Below are positions 9,200 through 21,082 of a stretch of DNA of 57,800 nt, piece by piece. Position numbers and translations under genes: made by a program. The notes under the pieces are model-generated. The model made no database searches and was not told the DNA's origin. It saw only the letters and a list, made by a program, of their open reading frames with translations. This stretch comes from Brenneria alni. Its GTDB lineage: Bacteria > Pseudomonadota > Gammaproteobacteria > Enterobacterales > Enterobacteriaceae. Location: assembly GCF_003666245.1 (NCBI RefSeq), contig NZ_MJLZ01000028.1:1-57800 (forward strand). Direction: 5' to 3'. Within the stretch, counting starts at the first letter, position 1; the number at the start of each line of letters is the position of its first letter.

Positions 9200-10000
9200 A
9201 ATAACACTCTCCTCAGTCCCGAGTGGTCCTGATCGTACAAATCATAGCACTGATGACGAAAAATCCCGGTAACAAACCCCTATCCCGTCGATTTTCAGGA
9301 TCGGCACATTTCCAGAGAGCAGAAAGGATGAAAGAAAAAATGCTCCAGATAGCTGGTGAATTCAGAAACATAGAAATATCAACATAAAACCCTCGCATAT
9401 GGCTGTGCGTAAATTAAGACTAAAAAGATCAAAAAAGTGTTTTAATTTAATATTAGTAATTGATTACGTTATAAGTTTCTCTAATGGAATTTAAAAATAT
9501 TCCACGGAGTACATGACGATATATTCTGAACATCAATTTTTTGTAAGCAAATCAATTATACCAATAAATATCACCATTTTAATCAACAAAATCTATCATA
9601 AAATGATTTTCGATCGTTAGTAACAAACAGTTATTTTTTTATGATTAATAATCAAGTAGTTAATAATATATAAAATTACTTAAGCACTTGCCCTGTGCAA
9701 GCCATATACATACTAAAAAAGTCATAAAGAGTACCCCACCCTTCACTAATAATATAAAACACTGGAATTAACAAAAAACAAGGAATAAAACAATAATAAT
9801 AATTAAATTAACAAATGAATATATCATTTTAACTATAGAGAAGGCTTATCATAGAGCATCCGATTTTCTTGAAGTTAACAAGCATTAGCCACTGTAATGA
9901 GTTTAGGGGAAATAGAGGAGGATGAAGAACCAGATTTAGAACCGCTCGTATCACAAAGGTATGTGTTACATGCTCACAGCATGGAATGAAAATTTTTCAT
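9200..10000. other. Long AT-rich non-coding gap between cyclase and phosphodiesterase
   Basis: About 800 bp with no credible gene. It is strongly AT-rich, especially 9420-9840. Small ORFs exist (35 codons at 9513, 30 codons near 9896) but show no family resemblance or convincing ribosome site. It holds the cyclase promoter and possibly regulatory sites or the remains of a lost gene. Confidence 0.5.
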
Positions 10001-10792
10001 CTAGAGTTCTGTTCTCAGCGTATCAAAGTTATCAAATGGCTGCGGACGAGAGAGATAGTACCCCTGGGCAGCATCCGCATGGGATGCTTTAACAATGGCC
10101 AACTCTTCCTTTGTTTCAATTCCTTCAATAACAACATAATTGCAAAAGCGTGCAAGTAAAGCGATCAACGCAGGGAAAACCGAACGACCTTCGCTGCTTT
10201 GCTGTAGCAGAATGAAGAGTTCGCGGGCCACTTTAATGCAATCGTATTGCGCCAACATTAATGATGAAAAATTCGCCATCCCACAGCCAAAATCATCCAA
10301 CCAAAGGGTTTGTGCTTCAGGAAGTTTTGTTAATGTTTCTTTCGGTAAGCCCCCCTGATTTTCTACCATTTCAAAACGAATCCAGGGCATCGAAGAGATA
10401 AGCCTTTTCGCTTCATGACTCTTTTGTAAAGCAAGCAGCGTCATACCATCAATGTTGACCGATGCAACCAGTTCGTCACGAATAAAACGCCGATGCCAAT
10501 GCGATAAAAGTTGCAGTTGTTCTACAATAATTTGCAGACGCTCTTCAACATTGATGTTGGCGAAGTATTTTTCAGGAGAAATAAATTTTTGTGGCAAGGC
10601 AGGAGAAAAAACTGAGGTTAATAGCTCAATAGCCATCAATTTACCCGACGTTAGGTAAATTGGCTGAAAAGTATACCGCCGCTGGCATTGATGCCAATAA
10701 TTATAATCCAATAGTTCAACGTCCCCCTGCTGAGGAAACAATAGCCCAAACTGATTAACATTCCCTTCCTGTTGCACTATGAGTTCCGCCAT
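10001..10792 (-). CDS. pdeH: EAL-domain c-di-GMP phosphodiesterase, PdeH (YhjH)-like
   Basis: From ATG 10792 this is 263 residues, close to E. coli PdeH (255). Closely matched stretches include YTFQPIY, LMAIELL (in place of EAL, as in E. coli PdeH), LVASVNIDG, LWLDDFGCGMANFSSL, IKVARELF, EGIET and AAQGYYLSRP. These carry the metal-binding Glu/Asp/Asn and the catalytic Lys and Glu of EAL enzymes, so activity is expected. It degrades c-di-GMP to pGpG and would oppose the adjacent cyclase. The open frame continues upstream to a GTG at 10927, with another ATG at 10822. None has a clear ribosome site, so the start is uncertain; I took the one giving the family length. Confidence 0.82.
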   Translation of the reverse strand: MAELIVQQEGNVNQFGLLFPQQGDVELLDYNYWHQCQRRYTFQPIYLTSGKLMAIELLTSVFSPALPQKFISPEKYFANINVEERLQIIVEQLQLLSHWHRRFIRDELVASVNIDGMTLLALQKSHEAKRLISSMPWIRFEMVENQGGLPKETLTKLPEAQTLWLDDFGCGMANFSSLMLAQYDCIKVARELFILLQQSSEGRSVFPALIALLARFCNYVVIEGIETKEELAIVKASHADAAQGYYLSRPQPFDNFDTLRTEL

Positions 10793-11116
10793 TAGACTGA
10801 CACTATTCGTTATAAAAACCATATCATACGGGCATATACCGTTATCGACTCTCCAAAAACAAACTTTATCGGTGATAAAAATAAATCTATGCTCACGATA
10901 CGGCGAAAGTAATAAAACCAGTATCACAATTACATTAATTGATATTTAAAATCAATATGTTAAACGCTTAAAGTCACAGTCATATCGACTACTTAGTACA
11001 GTTTAAAGGATAAATCCAGATCCAATTTAACGAATAGATGGTTAATTTACCCTGTAACTTAACCATCTATTTGCTCATCAATAACAGTTGATCGTGTTTA
11101 AATAGTTGTCAGCAGG

Positions 11117-11122
11117 TATAAT
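11117..11122 (+). promoter_or_regulatory. Putative -10 element for yfhL
   Basis: A perfect TATAAT lies 31 bp upstream of the yfhL start. No good -35 hexamer was found at the right spacing, so only the -10 is called. Confidence 0.4.
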
Positions 11123-11144
11123 CTGCGCCCTGTTTGTAAGATAG

Positions 11145-11414
<270 letters not shown>

Positions 11415-11417
11415 ACA

Positions 11418-11798
11418 TCAATCTTCGATAATCACCGTCGCGCAAGCGTAACGTCGCTCATCAGCCAGAGTAACATGCACATTCTTTACCCCCAGATGAG
11501 CAGCCAATTCAGAGGCTTTGGCGAAAAAACGCAGGCAAGGTTTCCCCAGTTCGTCGTTAAATACCTCAAATTGAGAAAAAGACAGTCCATTACGAATCCC
11601 TGTTCCAAAGGCTTTCGCCGCCGCTTCTTTAACGGCGAAACGCTTGGCAAGAAAGCGAACTGGCTGCTGATGCTGTTGATACTGCAGCCACTCATTTTCT
11701 GTTAGAATGCGGCGGGCCAGCCGCTCACCTGAACGCTCAACCACAGATTCGATACGAGCGATTTCGACAATATCCGTCCCCAGCCCCAGGATCGCCAT
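11418..11798 (-). CDS. acpS: Holo-[acyl-carrier-protein] synthase
   Basis: A 126-residue protein, the same length as E. coli AcpS. It transfers 4'-phosphopantetheine from CoA to the ACP serine, activating ACP for fatty acid synthesis. The motifs [13 protein letters not shown] (Mg-binding Asp) and [20 protein letters not shown] are present. Its ATG overlaps the pdxJ stop by one base (TGATG), so translation is coupled as in E. coli. Confidence 0.97.
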   Translation of the reverse strand: MAILGLGTDIVEIARIESVVERSGERLARRILTENEWLQYQQHQQPVRFLAKRFAVKEAAAKAFGTGIRNGLSFSQFEVFNDELGKPCLRFFAKASELAAHLGVKNVHVTLADERRYACATVIIED

Positions 11799-12529
11799 CA
11801 GCGGCGGGCTTCCCGCATTAATGCCTTCATTTCGGCGACTGCGGCGCTCAAGCCACTCATCACCGCACGTCCGATGATTGAGTGACCAATATTCAGTTCA
11901 TGCATTTCCGGCAAAGCCGCAATAGGCTGTACGTTATGATACGTCAAACCGTGACCGGCGTTCACTTTCAGTCCTTTTCCCGCCGCATAGGCCGCCGCCT
12001 CGCGGATACGCTCAAACTCATGTTGTCGGGCCTTATCATCAACGGCATCCGCATAAGCGCCGGTGTGGATTTCAATGTAAGGCGCACCACTGGCGACAGC
12101 CGCCTCGATTTGGCGTTCATCCGCATCAATGAATAAAGACACCAGGATCCCTGCACGGCTTAATCTGGCGACCGCATCGTTCATTTTCTCCTGCTGGCCA
12201 GCAACATCCAATCCTCCCTCGGTTGTCACTTCCTGACGCTTTTCAGGTACCAGGCAGCAAAAATGGGGTTTCAACTCGCAGGCAATATTCACCATCTCTT
12301 CAGTCACTGCCATTTCCAGATTCATACGGGTTTGAATGGTTTTCCGCAGGATGCGCACGTCACGATCAGTGATATGGCGTCGGTCTTCACGCAGGTGGAC
12401 TGTAATCCCATCGGCTCCGGCCTGTTCTGATAAAAATGCGGCCTGCACCGGATCAGGGTAGTTAGTACCGCGGGCATTACGAAGCGTAGCGATATGATCG
12501 ATATTAACGCCCAATAACAGTTCAGCCAT
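11798..12529 (-). CDS. pdxJ: Pyridoxine 5'-phosphate synthase
   Basis: A 243-residue protein, matching E. coli length. It condenses 3-amino-2-oxopropyl phosphate with 1-deoxyxylulose 5-phosphate to make PNP, the last ring-forming step of vitamin B6 synthesis. [15 protein letters not shown] at the start, [13 protein letters not shown] and HGLTYHN mark the TIM-barrel active site. It is followed by coupled acpS and preceded by recO on the same strand. Confidence 0.97.
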   Translation of the reverse strand: MAELLLGVNIDHIATLRNARGTNYPDPVQAAFLSEQAGADGITVHLREDRRHITDRDVRILRKTIQTRMNLEMAVTEEMVNIACELKPHFCCLVPEKRQEVTTEGGLDVAGQQEKMNDAVARLSRAGILVSLFIDADERQIEAAVASGAPYIEIHTGAYADAVDDKARQHEFERIREAAAYAAGKGLKVNAGHGLTYHNVQPIAALPEMHELNIGHSIIGRAVMSGLSAAVAEMKALMREARR

Positions 12530-12609
12530 GATAAATCCTCGATAAAATAATGTGTAACATGAGGCAGTTTACACTGATGTTCTACTTTCTGGGTACAGGA
12601 GAGACAGGA

Positions 12610-13347
12610 TTATTTATCAGAAGGAGGAAGGGGCGGTAAAATAAATTTAGGTAAAAATTGGCGAAACAGTTCACGACTTTTCAAAGGTTTACCACCAAGA
12701 TAAGGTTTTAATGCCATGCGGGTAAAACGCTTGGCCGCCCGTAATGTTGCCGAATCGGGAAATTCTCGTGACGCCAGCGCCCGCAACTCATAGCCAGTAA
12801 AACTATTGTTATCGACGATAAGACTGGCTATAAAACCTTTCTCTTCACGATACCGGTAGGTCATGGTATCGGCAACAGGTTCGCCACTACCCGCACAGTG
12901 AAGAAAATCCACGCCATATCCCAGGTTCTCCAACAAGCCTAGCTCAATGCGCCGCAACGCTGGCTCAGGTGAAGTATTCTGAGAAGCAAGCTGTTGTAAG
13001 CAACTGAGATAATCAAAGAAGAGCGCGGAATAATTGGTTTCATGCTCCAGAACCCGGGCAAGTAGCTCATTTACGTATAAACCGCTATAGAGCATCACGC
13101 CGGTAAGAGGAAGCGCCAGCGATACCGGTTCGGCATTGCGTAAGGTTTTCACTTCGCCCCGCCCGCTCCAACGTACCAGCAGAGGCGTGAATGGTTGCAA
13201 ACAACCTTTCAAACTGGAACGGCGCGCACGTGCTCCTTTTGCCAGAATCCGAACCCGTCCGTCACTTTCGCTGAACAAATCCAGCAATAAACTGGTTTCG
13301 CTATAAGGTCGCCCATGCAAGACAAATGCGCGTTGCCAGCCTTCCAT
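12610..13347 (-). CDS. recO: DNA repair protein RecO
   Basis: A 245-residue protein near E. coli RecO (242). The N-terminal OB-fold ([24 protein letters not shown], shown only in part here as a family landmark at residues 3-26) is followed by the helical C-terminal domain. It acts with RecF and RecR to load RecA on SSB-coated gaps. It lies 11 bp after era in the rnc-era-recO operon order conserved in enterobacteria. Confidence 0.95.
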   Translation of the reverse strand: MEGWQRAFVLHGRPYSETSLLLDLFSESDGRVRILAKGARARRSSLKGCLQPFTPLLVRWSGRGEVKTLRNAEPVSLALPLTGVMLYSGLYVNELLARVLEHETNYSALFFDYLSCLQQLASQNTSPEPALRRIELGLLENLGYGVDFLHCAGSGEPVADTMTYRYREEKGFIASLIVDNNSFTGYELRALASREFPDSATLRAAKRFTRMALKPYLGGKPLKSRELFRQFLPKFILPPLPPSDK

Positions 13348-13358
13348 CGGCGTGGGCC

Positions 13359-14944
<1,586 letters not shown>

Positions 14945-15121
14945 TTACCAATAGATCAACAATGCGTCAAAAACAACAACACACGGAACAGCCCTGACTC
15001 GCTAATGATTTGCCAAAACTGTTTCGTTTGCATTGGCCCCCCGACCGGGAGCCAGCCTGCGTGCATTTCTGAAAATATTCTACAACGGACAGCATAATAA
15101 TGCTGCGTGTTTATTACCTGA

Positions 15122-16081
15122 TTAGTGAATGCGGCCAATACGGTTCAATCGAACCCCGGTAGGCCATTCACCTTCCTGTTTTTCAAAGCTCATCCAGATG
15201 GCGGTTGCTTTACCAACAAGATTTCTTTCTGGCACAAAACCCCAATAACGACTATCCAGACTGTTATCGCGATTATCCCCCATCATGAAATAATGACCGG
15301 CAGGTACAATCCACGTAGCGAGCTGTTGTTGAGACTGCTGATAATATCCGCCAAGCTGATCCTGTACGCCTGGAACAATCAGAATATTGTGCGTCACATT
15401 TCCCAACGACTCTTTACGTATGCCCATGCGAACACCATCGGCATTATTTTCATTCGCCGGGATCTGATAAAAACCGCTATGGGATCCCAAGCCTGGCTGA
15501 TTGAATGTTTGAACAAAATCGCTGGGCTGCACATTATTATAGGTTACAGCCAGCGCCTTATCACAAATTTGCTGACCGTCGCAAGCAGGGTGAATGGTAA
15601 CCTGCTTACTCAAGGGATTATAACTGACACGATCGCCCGGCAACCCGACCACCCGTTTGATAAAATCAACCTTAGGATCGGATGGATATTTAAATACCGC
15701 AATATCGCCACGTTTCGGGTGACCTGTCTCAATTAAGGTTTGCTGAGTAAAGGGTTCTTTAATACCGTAAGCATATTTCTCTACTAGGATGAAATCACCT
15801 ATCAATAATGTCGGCATCATTGAACCGGACGGAATCTGAAATGGTTCATAAATAAATGAACGCACAACTAAAACCAGCGCCACCACCGGAAATATGGAAG
15901 CGACGGTTTCAATCCATCCAGGTTGCCCAATTGATTTTGACAATACGGTGTTATCCGTCAGCGCATTCGATGCCGCAAATTTTTTCCGGCGTGCTGGTGC
16001 CAACATAAAGCGTTCAAAGCACCAGACAATTCCCGTGACTAGCGTTACCAACGCCAGAATTACGGCAAACATATTGGCCAT
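15122..16081 (-). CDS. lepB: Signal peptidase I
   Basis: A 319-residue inner-membrane protease (E. coli 324). There are two N-terminal transmembrane helices (residues 3-21 and about 60-77). The catalytic serine is S87 in IPSGSMMPTLLIGDF and the general base is K142 in FIKRVVGLPGD, with the same 55-residue spacing as E. coli Ser90/Lys145. GDNRDNSLDSRYWG is the conserved box E. It removes signal peptides from exported proteins. It lies directly downstream of lepA. Confidence 0.97.
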   Translation of the reverse strand: MANMFAVILALVTLVTGIVWCFERFMLAPARRKKFAASNALTDNTVLSKSIGQPGWIETVASIFPVVALVLVVRSFIYEPFQIPSGSMMPTLLIGDFILVEKYAYGIKEPFTQQTLIETGHPKRGDIAVFKYPSDPKVDFIKRVVGLPGDRVSYNPLSKQVTIHPACDGQQICDKALAVTYNNVQPSDFVQTFNQPGLGSHSGFYQIPANENNADGVRMGIRKESLGNVTHNILIVPGVQDQLGGYYQQSQQQLATWIVPAGHYFMMGDNRDNSLDSRYWGFVPERNLVGKATAIWMSFEKQEGEWPTGVRLNRIGRIH

Positions 16082-16097
16082 GCCAACTCCTCAGGAT

Positions 16098-17897
16098 TTA
16101 TTTGTTGTCTTTACCGACGTGCAAAATAGCCAGGAAGGCTTCCTGCGGTAATTCAACGTTGCCTACCTGCTTCATACGTTTCTTACCGTCTTTCTGTTTC
16201 TGCAACAGTTTCTTCTTACGGCTGACATCACCGCCATAACATTTCGCCAGTACGTTCTTACGCAACTGTTTCACGGTAGAACGAGCAATGATGTGGTTAC
16301 CAATCGCAGCCTGAATAGCAATATCAAACTGCTGACGGGGAATAAGGTCTTTCATTTTTTCCACCAGATCGCGACCACGGTACTGTGAATTTTCCCGGTG
16401 AGTAATCAGTGCCAACGCATCCACTCGTTCACCATTGATAAGCACATCAACACGCACCATGTCGGAGGCCTGAAAACGTTTGAAGCTATAGTCCAGAGAA
16501 GCGTAACCTCGGGAAGTCGACTTCAACCGGTCAAAGAAATCAAGTACCACTTCCGCCATCGGAATTTCATAAGTGAGCGCAACCTGATTACCGTGATAGA
16601 CCATGTTGGTCTGTACACCACGCTTCTCAATGCACAACGTGATGACATTGCCCAGATATTCCTGCGGCATCAACATATGGCATTCAGCAATAGGTTCTCG
16701 CAATTCCTGAATATTGTTCAGTGGCGGCAGTTTCGACGGGCTATCGACATGGATCGTCTCCCCGCCTGTTGTTTCGACTTCATAAACAACCGTAGGCGCG
16801 GTGGTGATGAGATCCAGATCGTACTCACGCTCCAGCCGTTCCTGAATGATCTCCATGTGCAACAGCCCCAGGAAACCACAGCGGAAACCAAAGCCCAGCG
16901 CGGTAGAGCTTTCCGGTTCGTAAAACAGGGAAGCATCGTTCAGGCTCAGTTTACCCAGCGCATCGCGGAAGGCTTCATAATCATCAGAACTGATTGGGAA
17001 TAACCCGGCATAAACCTGAGGTTTGACTTTCTTGAATCCCGGCAACGCTTTTTCTGCTGGCTGACGAGCCAATGTCAGCGTATCGCCAACCGGCGCCCCC
17101 AGAATATCTTTGATGGCACAAACCAGCCAGCCAACTTCACCACAGTTGAGCACGTCGCGGTCAACCCGTTTCGGGGTGAAAATCCCCAAACGATCGGCGT
17201 TATAAACCTGCCCGGTACTCATGACTTTGATTTTGTCACCTTTACGCATAGAACCATTTTTAATGCGCACCAGTGAAACAACGCCCAGATAGTTATCAAA
17301 CCAGGAGTCAATAATCAGTGCCTGTAACGGCGCCTCCACACTCCCCTGAGGGGGTGGAACGTCCCTCACCAGACGCTCTAAAACATCAGGTACGCCAATA
17401 CCGGTTTTAGCCGAGCAACGCACCGCATCCGTCGCATCAATGCCGACAATATCTTCAATTTCCTGGGCAACACGATCCGGATCAGCGGCAGGCAGGTCGA
17501 TTTTATTCAGCACCGGAACCACTTCCAAATCCATATCAAGCGCGGTGTAACAGTTCGCTAATGTCTGAGCTTCAACCCCCTGACCGGCATCAACAACCAG
17601 CAAAGCACCTTCACAAGCGGCCAGCGAGCGCGAAACCTCATAAGAGAAGTCGACGTGTCCAGGCGTATCAATGAAATTTAACTGATAAGTTTGACCATCC
17701 AGCGCTTTGTAATCCAGCGTCACACTCTGCGCTTTAATCGTTATACCGCGTTCCCGTTCCAAATCCATTGAGTCCAGAACCTGCGCAGCCATTTCACGTT
17801 CGGTTAAACCACCGCAAATCTGGATAATACGGTCAGATAACGTCGACTTACCGTGGTCGATGTGGGCAATAATGGAGAAATTTCGTATATGCTTCAT
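16098..17897 (-). CDS. lepA: Elongation factor 4 (back-translocating GTPase LepA)
   Basis: The frame is open to 18173, but ATG 17897 gives [20 protein letters not shown] and exactly 599 residues, as in E. coli LepA. G1 is [10 protein letters not shown]3 DTPGH, G4 NKID. The specific C-terminal domain ends with a basic tail [19 protein letters not shown]. It is a ribosome-binding translational GTPase implicated in initiation and recovery from stalling. It is cotranscribed with lepB. Confidence 0.97.
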   Translation of the reverse strand: MKHIRNFSIIAHIDHGKSTLSDRIIQICGGLTEREMAAQVLDSMDLERERGITIKAQSVTLDYKALDGQTYQLNFIDTPGHVDFSYEVSRSLAACEGALLVVDAGQGVEAQTLANCYTALDMDLEVVPVLNKIDLPAADPDRVAQEIEDIVGIDATDAVRCSAKTGIGVPDVLERLVRDVPPPQGSVEAPLQALIIDSWFDNYLGVVSLVRIKNGSMRKGDKIKVMSTGQVYNADRLGIFTPKRVDRDVLNCGEVGWLVCAIKDILGAPVGDTLTLARQPAEKALPGFKKVKPQVYAGLFPISSDDYEAFRDALGKLSLNDASLFYEPESSTALGFGFRCGFLGLLHMEIIQERLEREYDLDLITTAPTVVYEVETTGGETIHVDSPSKLPPLNNIQELREPIAECHMLMPQEYLGNVITLCIEKRGVQTNMVYHGNQVALTYEIPMAEVVLDFFDRLKSTSRGYASLDYSFKRFQASDMVRVDVLINGERVDALALITHRENSQYRGRDLVEKMKDLIPRQQFDIAIQAAIGNHIIARSTVKQLRKNVLAKCYGGDVSRKKKLLQKQKDGKKRMKQVGNVELPQEAFLAILHVGKDNK

Positions 17898-18181
17898 TAT
17901 AAAAATTTTTCTACCTTGATATTCCTGAAATTCTTGCCGATGGGCATACGCATTAGGTGAAAACAGCAGCAATGGCCTTCTACCTGAATCGCTGCATTCT
18001 ACATGCCGGGCGGCTGAAAACCTAGTCATGTACCGCGCATTACCTTTGATTATGACGGTTTTATTCGCAATGTCAGAAGACGGGATGAAAGAAGATATTA
18101 AATCGATAACAACGGCTAAACAGAACGGGGGATAATAAAGGAAAAATGACGCCATCTTCATCTTTCCCAGCACACATCATT

Positions 18182-18652
18182 CTATGACTCAGTTACGGTT
18201 TTAATTTGTAATAACTCGCCGGGAAGCGCAATTTGCAGAATAACAGGTTGATAGCGACTGTTTTTACCCAGGTTTCCCGACCAGCGTTTCACCGATAAAA
18301 AAGCCAGGCCGCCACCGATAAACGCGCCTAAAATTGCAGAGAATTCATTGGTAAAGAGAGTCTGGAATAACGCTGATCCGGCAAACAACCCTACCAGCGG
18401 AACAAAGTAGACCATAACGGCGGACTGTAGCAAACTTGCTTCGGCGATGCCCAGCTCAACCCGCTGCCCTGTTTGCAATGGTTGTTCACAGGGCACATGA
18501 AACCTGTGTTCGGCTGACGCGCCTAACTGGTTCAACAGCCCTGTTCCACAGGTTGAACGCGATTGGCAGCTACCACATCCTGAACGTTGTTCACAGTGTA
18601 GTACCGCTATACCGTCCTGCCATGAAATAACGGTCGCCCATTCTTTAATCAT
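18182..18652 (-). CDS. rseC: SoxR-reducing/sigma-E regulatory protein RseC
   Basis: A 156-residue inner-membrane protein. A cytoplasmic N-terminal Cys cluster (CEQRSGCGSCQSRSTCGTG) is followed by two transmembrane helices at about 77-95 and 102-120. By family it takes part in SoxR reduction and weakly affects sigma-E. It is the last gene of rpoE-rseA-rseB-rseC, starting at the rseB stop. Confidence 0.95.
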   Translation of the reverse strand: MIKEWATVISWQDGIAVLHCEQRSGCGSCQSRSTCGTGLLNQLGASAEHRFHVPCEQPLQTGQRVELGIAEASLLQSAVMVYFVPLVGLFAGSALFQTLFTNEFSAILGAFIGGGLAFLSVKRWSGNLGKNSRYQPVILQIALPGELLQIKTVTES

Positions 18653-19605
18653 TATTTCGCCTTCAGGATAATATTGTCTGCCACACGTTTAGCCGTGGCG
18701 GGCGGGATCTCACCAACAACCGTGATCTCGTTATTATCACGAACCTCAGTGTGTATTGAACGCCTTCCGGTTCGAACAGCCTGTTCGGTTTGCGCTTCGG
18801 AAGATGGGCTGATATTGACGGAAAAACTAAACAGACCATCACTGTACAAACGCGTTTCAATAGGGAGATTGACACCCGGCAACGTTCTGCGGCTATGCGA
18901 AACCTCTTTCATCCCCAGCGGCAACCACTCTGCCGACCAGGCAAAATCGATATTTTCCGAGACGGGTGTCGACAATGACGGGGGAAGACGAATATTTTCC
19001 AGCGGACGCATCACGTTTACGATGTCATCGTTGATGATTAAAGACGTCGCCAGAAATTGCTCCAGACGCTCACCATTACGATCCTGCAAATCGACCCGCA
19101 AAGGCAGTTTAGACTCTGCGTCAACCCAAACAGCATAGCTATAACGCGTTGCATCCCGTGAAATAATTCGGATCCCCACCGCCAGGCGATCGGCAATGCG
19201 AACGCGTCCATCAGCAGGCACGAAGTCGTAATACTGTGCAATTTTTTGGAAATCCGCGTAAACCAGCGAGGGTAGTGAATCGACAATGTGATCGCTCGCC
19301 AAAGTAAAAGGTTCAAGACCGGAATCAAAATAGCTGATTTCATTGCCACGCTGCACGATCTCACGACGCGGCCCATCCATAAACACTAACTGCGCCAATG
19401 GGCGATTATCAATCACCGCGTGACGGTAACGCAGCGACTCAAATCCCTGGCGGGTGATATTGATAAAAGAGATTTCATAGTTTAAGGCACGGCTGGCGCT
19501 GTTCATTTGTTGCAACAACGCCCCGGACGCAGTTTGCGCCGGAGCGATGGTGGAATAAAACAAACAGCCAATCAGTAAACAGGCGGCAAACCAGACAGGC
19601 TTCAT
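18652..19605 (-). CDS. rseB: Periplasmic sigma-E regulator RseB
   Basis: A 317-residue protein with a signal peptide ending at APAQTA (about residue 25), then a MucB/RseB LolA-like domain and a smaller C-terminal domain. It binds the periplasmic part of RseA and shields it from DegS until lipopolysaccharide intermediates displace it. It is adjacent to rseA, with start and stop touching. Confidence 0.96.
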   Translation of the reverse strand: MKPVWFAACLLIGCLFYSTIAPAQTASGALLQQMNSASRALNYEISFINITRQGFESLRYRHAVIDNRPLAQLVFMDGPRREIVQRGNEISYFDSGLEPFTLASDHIVDSLPSLVYADFQKIAQYYDFVPADGRVRIADRLAVGIRIISRDATRYSYAVWVDAESKLPLRVDLQDRNGERLEQFLATSLIINDDIVNVMRPLENIRLPPSLSTPVSENIDFAWSAEWLPLGMKEVSHSRRTLPGVNLPIETRLYSDGLFSFSVNISPSSEAQTEQAVRTGRRSIHTEVRDNNEITVVGEIPPATAKRVADNIILKAK

Positions 19606-20252
19606 TACCGAGGCTGAGTTCCTAATGATTGCGTTCCTGGAACCTGAATCGCAGCTTGCTGATCGTCATGCTGCTGGAGTTGCTCCGCGTGCAGGCGGCG
19701 CTGTAGTTCATAATCCTGCAAAATAGCGTTGAGACGGTTACGCTGCGCATCAGATTTCTGTTGACCACTATGGGACACGATATTTTCCGAAGGAACACCC
19801 AGACTCACTGGCGATGCGGTTCCCATTGCTGGTAACGTGCTGAACGCGGCAGACTCCGTTACACCGTCCGACACCCCTACACGATTATAATTCTGAACGC
19901 CAACAATAACGGCCAAAGACACGCAGGCCGCAACACCTATCTGAGTTAACTGGCTGGCCCACGGACGAACCTTATACCAGAACGGCACCTGAGGCCAACG
20001 TTCAGGATGTGGCTGAGACTCTGGTTGCGCTTGCGGAACCAGACGAACAGGCTCTTTTTCAATTGCAGCAGCAACACGGGAAGCGATATCAAGGTGAATT
20101 ACATTTTCACCAATATCCCCACGTAATGTATCGCGGATTAGATGATAACTTTGCCAACTTTGCTGCAACTTGTCATCTCGTGACAAGGAATTCAGCAGTT
20201 CGGAATCAACTGCCTCACCATCCATTAAAGCGGAAAGCTTCTCTTTCTGCAT
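19605..20252 (-). CDS. rseA: Anti-sigma-E factor RseA
   Basis: A 215-residue single-pass inner-membrane protein. The N-terminal cytoplasmic sigma-binding domain (MQKEKLSALMDGEAVDSELL) is followed by one transmembrane helix at about 99-118 and a periplasmic tail. The tail contains PVSLGVPSE, matching the E. coli segment around the DegS cleavage site. It sequesters RpoE until regulated proteolysis by DegS and RseP. It lies 57 bp downstream of rpoE. Confidence 0.97.
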   Translation of the reverse strand: MQKEKLSALMDGEAVDSELLNSLSRDDKLQQSWQSYHLIRDTLRGDIGENVIHLDIASRVAAAIEKEPVRLVPQAQPESQPHPERWPQVPFWYKVRPWASQLTQIGVAACVSLAVIVGVQNYNRVGVSDGVTESAAFSTLPAMGTASPVSLGVPSENIVSHSGQQKSDAQRNRLNAILQDYELQRRLHAEQLQQHDDQQAAIQVPGTQSLGTQPR

Positions 20253-20309
20253 ACCGATACCCTTACCTTGTCAAATCCATCATTAATCATGCGCAGCGCT
20301 TGAAACACA

Positions 20310-20885
20310 CTAACGTTGAATAAGCGGTTGTACTTTATTATCAATGGCTTCCCGTGCCCGGAAGATACGAGAACGAACAGTGCCGACAGGGCAATCCATA
20401 ATCACGGCAATCTCTTCGTAGCTCAATCCATCTAATTCACGCAGCGTAATTGCCAGGCGCAAATCTTCCGGTAACAACTCAATAGTACGGAAAACAATAC
20501 TTCTTAGCTCATCTGACAACATTAAATTCTCAGGGTTCGATATTTCTTTCAATGCGCCCGCATTTTCATAGTTCTCAGCGTCATTGGCATCGATATCACT
20601 GGAAGGCGGACGTCGGCCCTGAGCAACCAGATAGTTCTTCGCCGTATTCACCGCAATCCGGTACAGCCATGTGTAAAAAGCGCTATCGCCGCGAAATGAT
20701 TCCAATGCACGATACGCTTTGATAAACGATTCCTGTACCACATCGGGTACATCCCCTTGAGGTACATAACGGGATACCAGGCTCGCTACCTTATGCTGGT
20801 AGCGAATAACCAGTAAATTAAACGATTTTTGGTCGCCCTTCTGAACCCTCTCTACCAGGACTTGATCTGCCAGCTGCTCGCTCAT
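20310..20885 (-). CDS. rpoE: RNA polymerase sigma factor RpoE (sigma-E)
   Basis: A 191-residue ECF sigma factor, equal in length to E. coli. Region 2 contains VVQESFIKAYRAL and SAFYTWLYRIAVNTAKNYL; region 4 contains LSYEEIAVIMDCPVGTVRSRI. It directs the extracytoplasmic stress response (outer-membrane folding factors, DegP and others). Its ATG overlaps the stop of an upstream small ORF. A sigma-E-type promoter lies about 85 bp upstream of the start, so it is autoregulated. Confidence 0.98.
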   Translation of the reverse strand: MSEQLADQVLVERVQKGDQKSFNLLVIRYQHKVASLVSRYVPQGDVPDVVQESFIKAYRALESFRGDSAFYTWLYRIAVNTAKNYLVAQGRRPPSSDIDANDAENYENAGALKEISNPENLMLSDELRSIVFRTIELLPEDLRLAITLRELDGLSYEEIAVIMDCPVGTVRSRIFRAREAIDNKVQPLIQR

Positions 20886-21082
20886 CCGAGGTAATATCTC
20901 CTCAAACCGTTCTCCACACGTAAAATAGTACTGCCAGCCATTATAGTTGTACCCAGAGCAAGCACTAGCTTAGAGTCAATGCATGACACAAAGTTCCGGG
21001 TAGTCAATTTTCTGTACTTACCGTTGTTTAACCGTGCCCACAACGCATTCGCGCCAGTACGCAAGGTTTTTTCATTTATCAT
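20882..21082 (-). CDS. Small ORF upstream of and coupled to rpoE (rseD-like leader)
   Basis: From ATG 21082 this is a 66-residue basic peptide (MINEKTLRTGANALWARLNN at its start). The frame is open to 21199. Its stop overlaps the rpoE ATG (ATGA), an arrangement like E. coli rseD, a leader ORF translationally coupled to rpoE. The start is uncertain: ribosome sites are weak, and an AGGAGG at about 21135 is too far from any in-frame ATG. The sigma-E promoter lies inside this ORF, so only upstream promoters would transcribe it whole. Confidence 0.5.
   Translation of the reverse strand: MINEKTLRTGANALWARLNNGKYRKLTTRNFVSCIDSKLVLALGTTIMAGSTILRVENGLRRYYLG
20970..20997 (-). promoter_or_regulatory. 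Sigma-E promoter of rpoE-rseABC
   Basis: On the minus strand GGAACTT (20997-20991), a 16-bp spacer, then TCTAA (20974-20970). This is a full match to the sigma-E consensus GGAACTT/TCTRA and to the autoregulated rpoE promoter known in E. coli. The predicted transcript start is about 78 bp before the rpoE ATG. Confidence 0.9.

Noticed and set aside
9213-9398. 61-codon minus-strand ORF upstream of the cyclase
   Set aside because: No ribosome site and no family resemblance; it sits in an AT-rich gap and overlaps the cyclase promoter region.
9513-9620. 35-codon plus-strand ORF preceded by GGAG
   Set aside because: The ribosome-site spacing of three bases is too short and the peptide matches nothing I recognise.
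14956-15138. 60-codon minus-strand ORF between lepB and rnc
   Set aside because: It overlaps the lepB end, lacks a ribosome site and lies where the rnc leader is expected.
16398-17003. 201-codon ORF antisense to lepA
   Set aside because: It lies entirely within lepA, which is fully conserved; antisense frame by chance.
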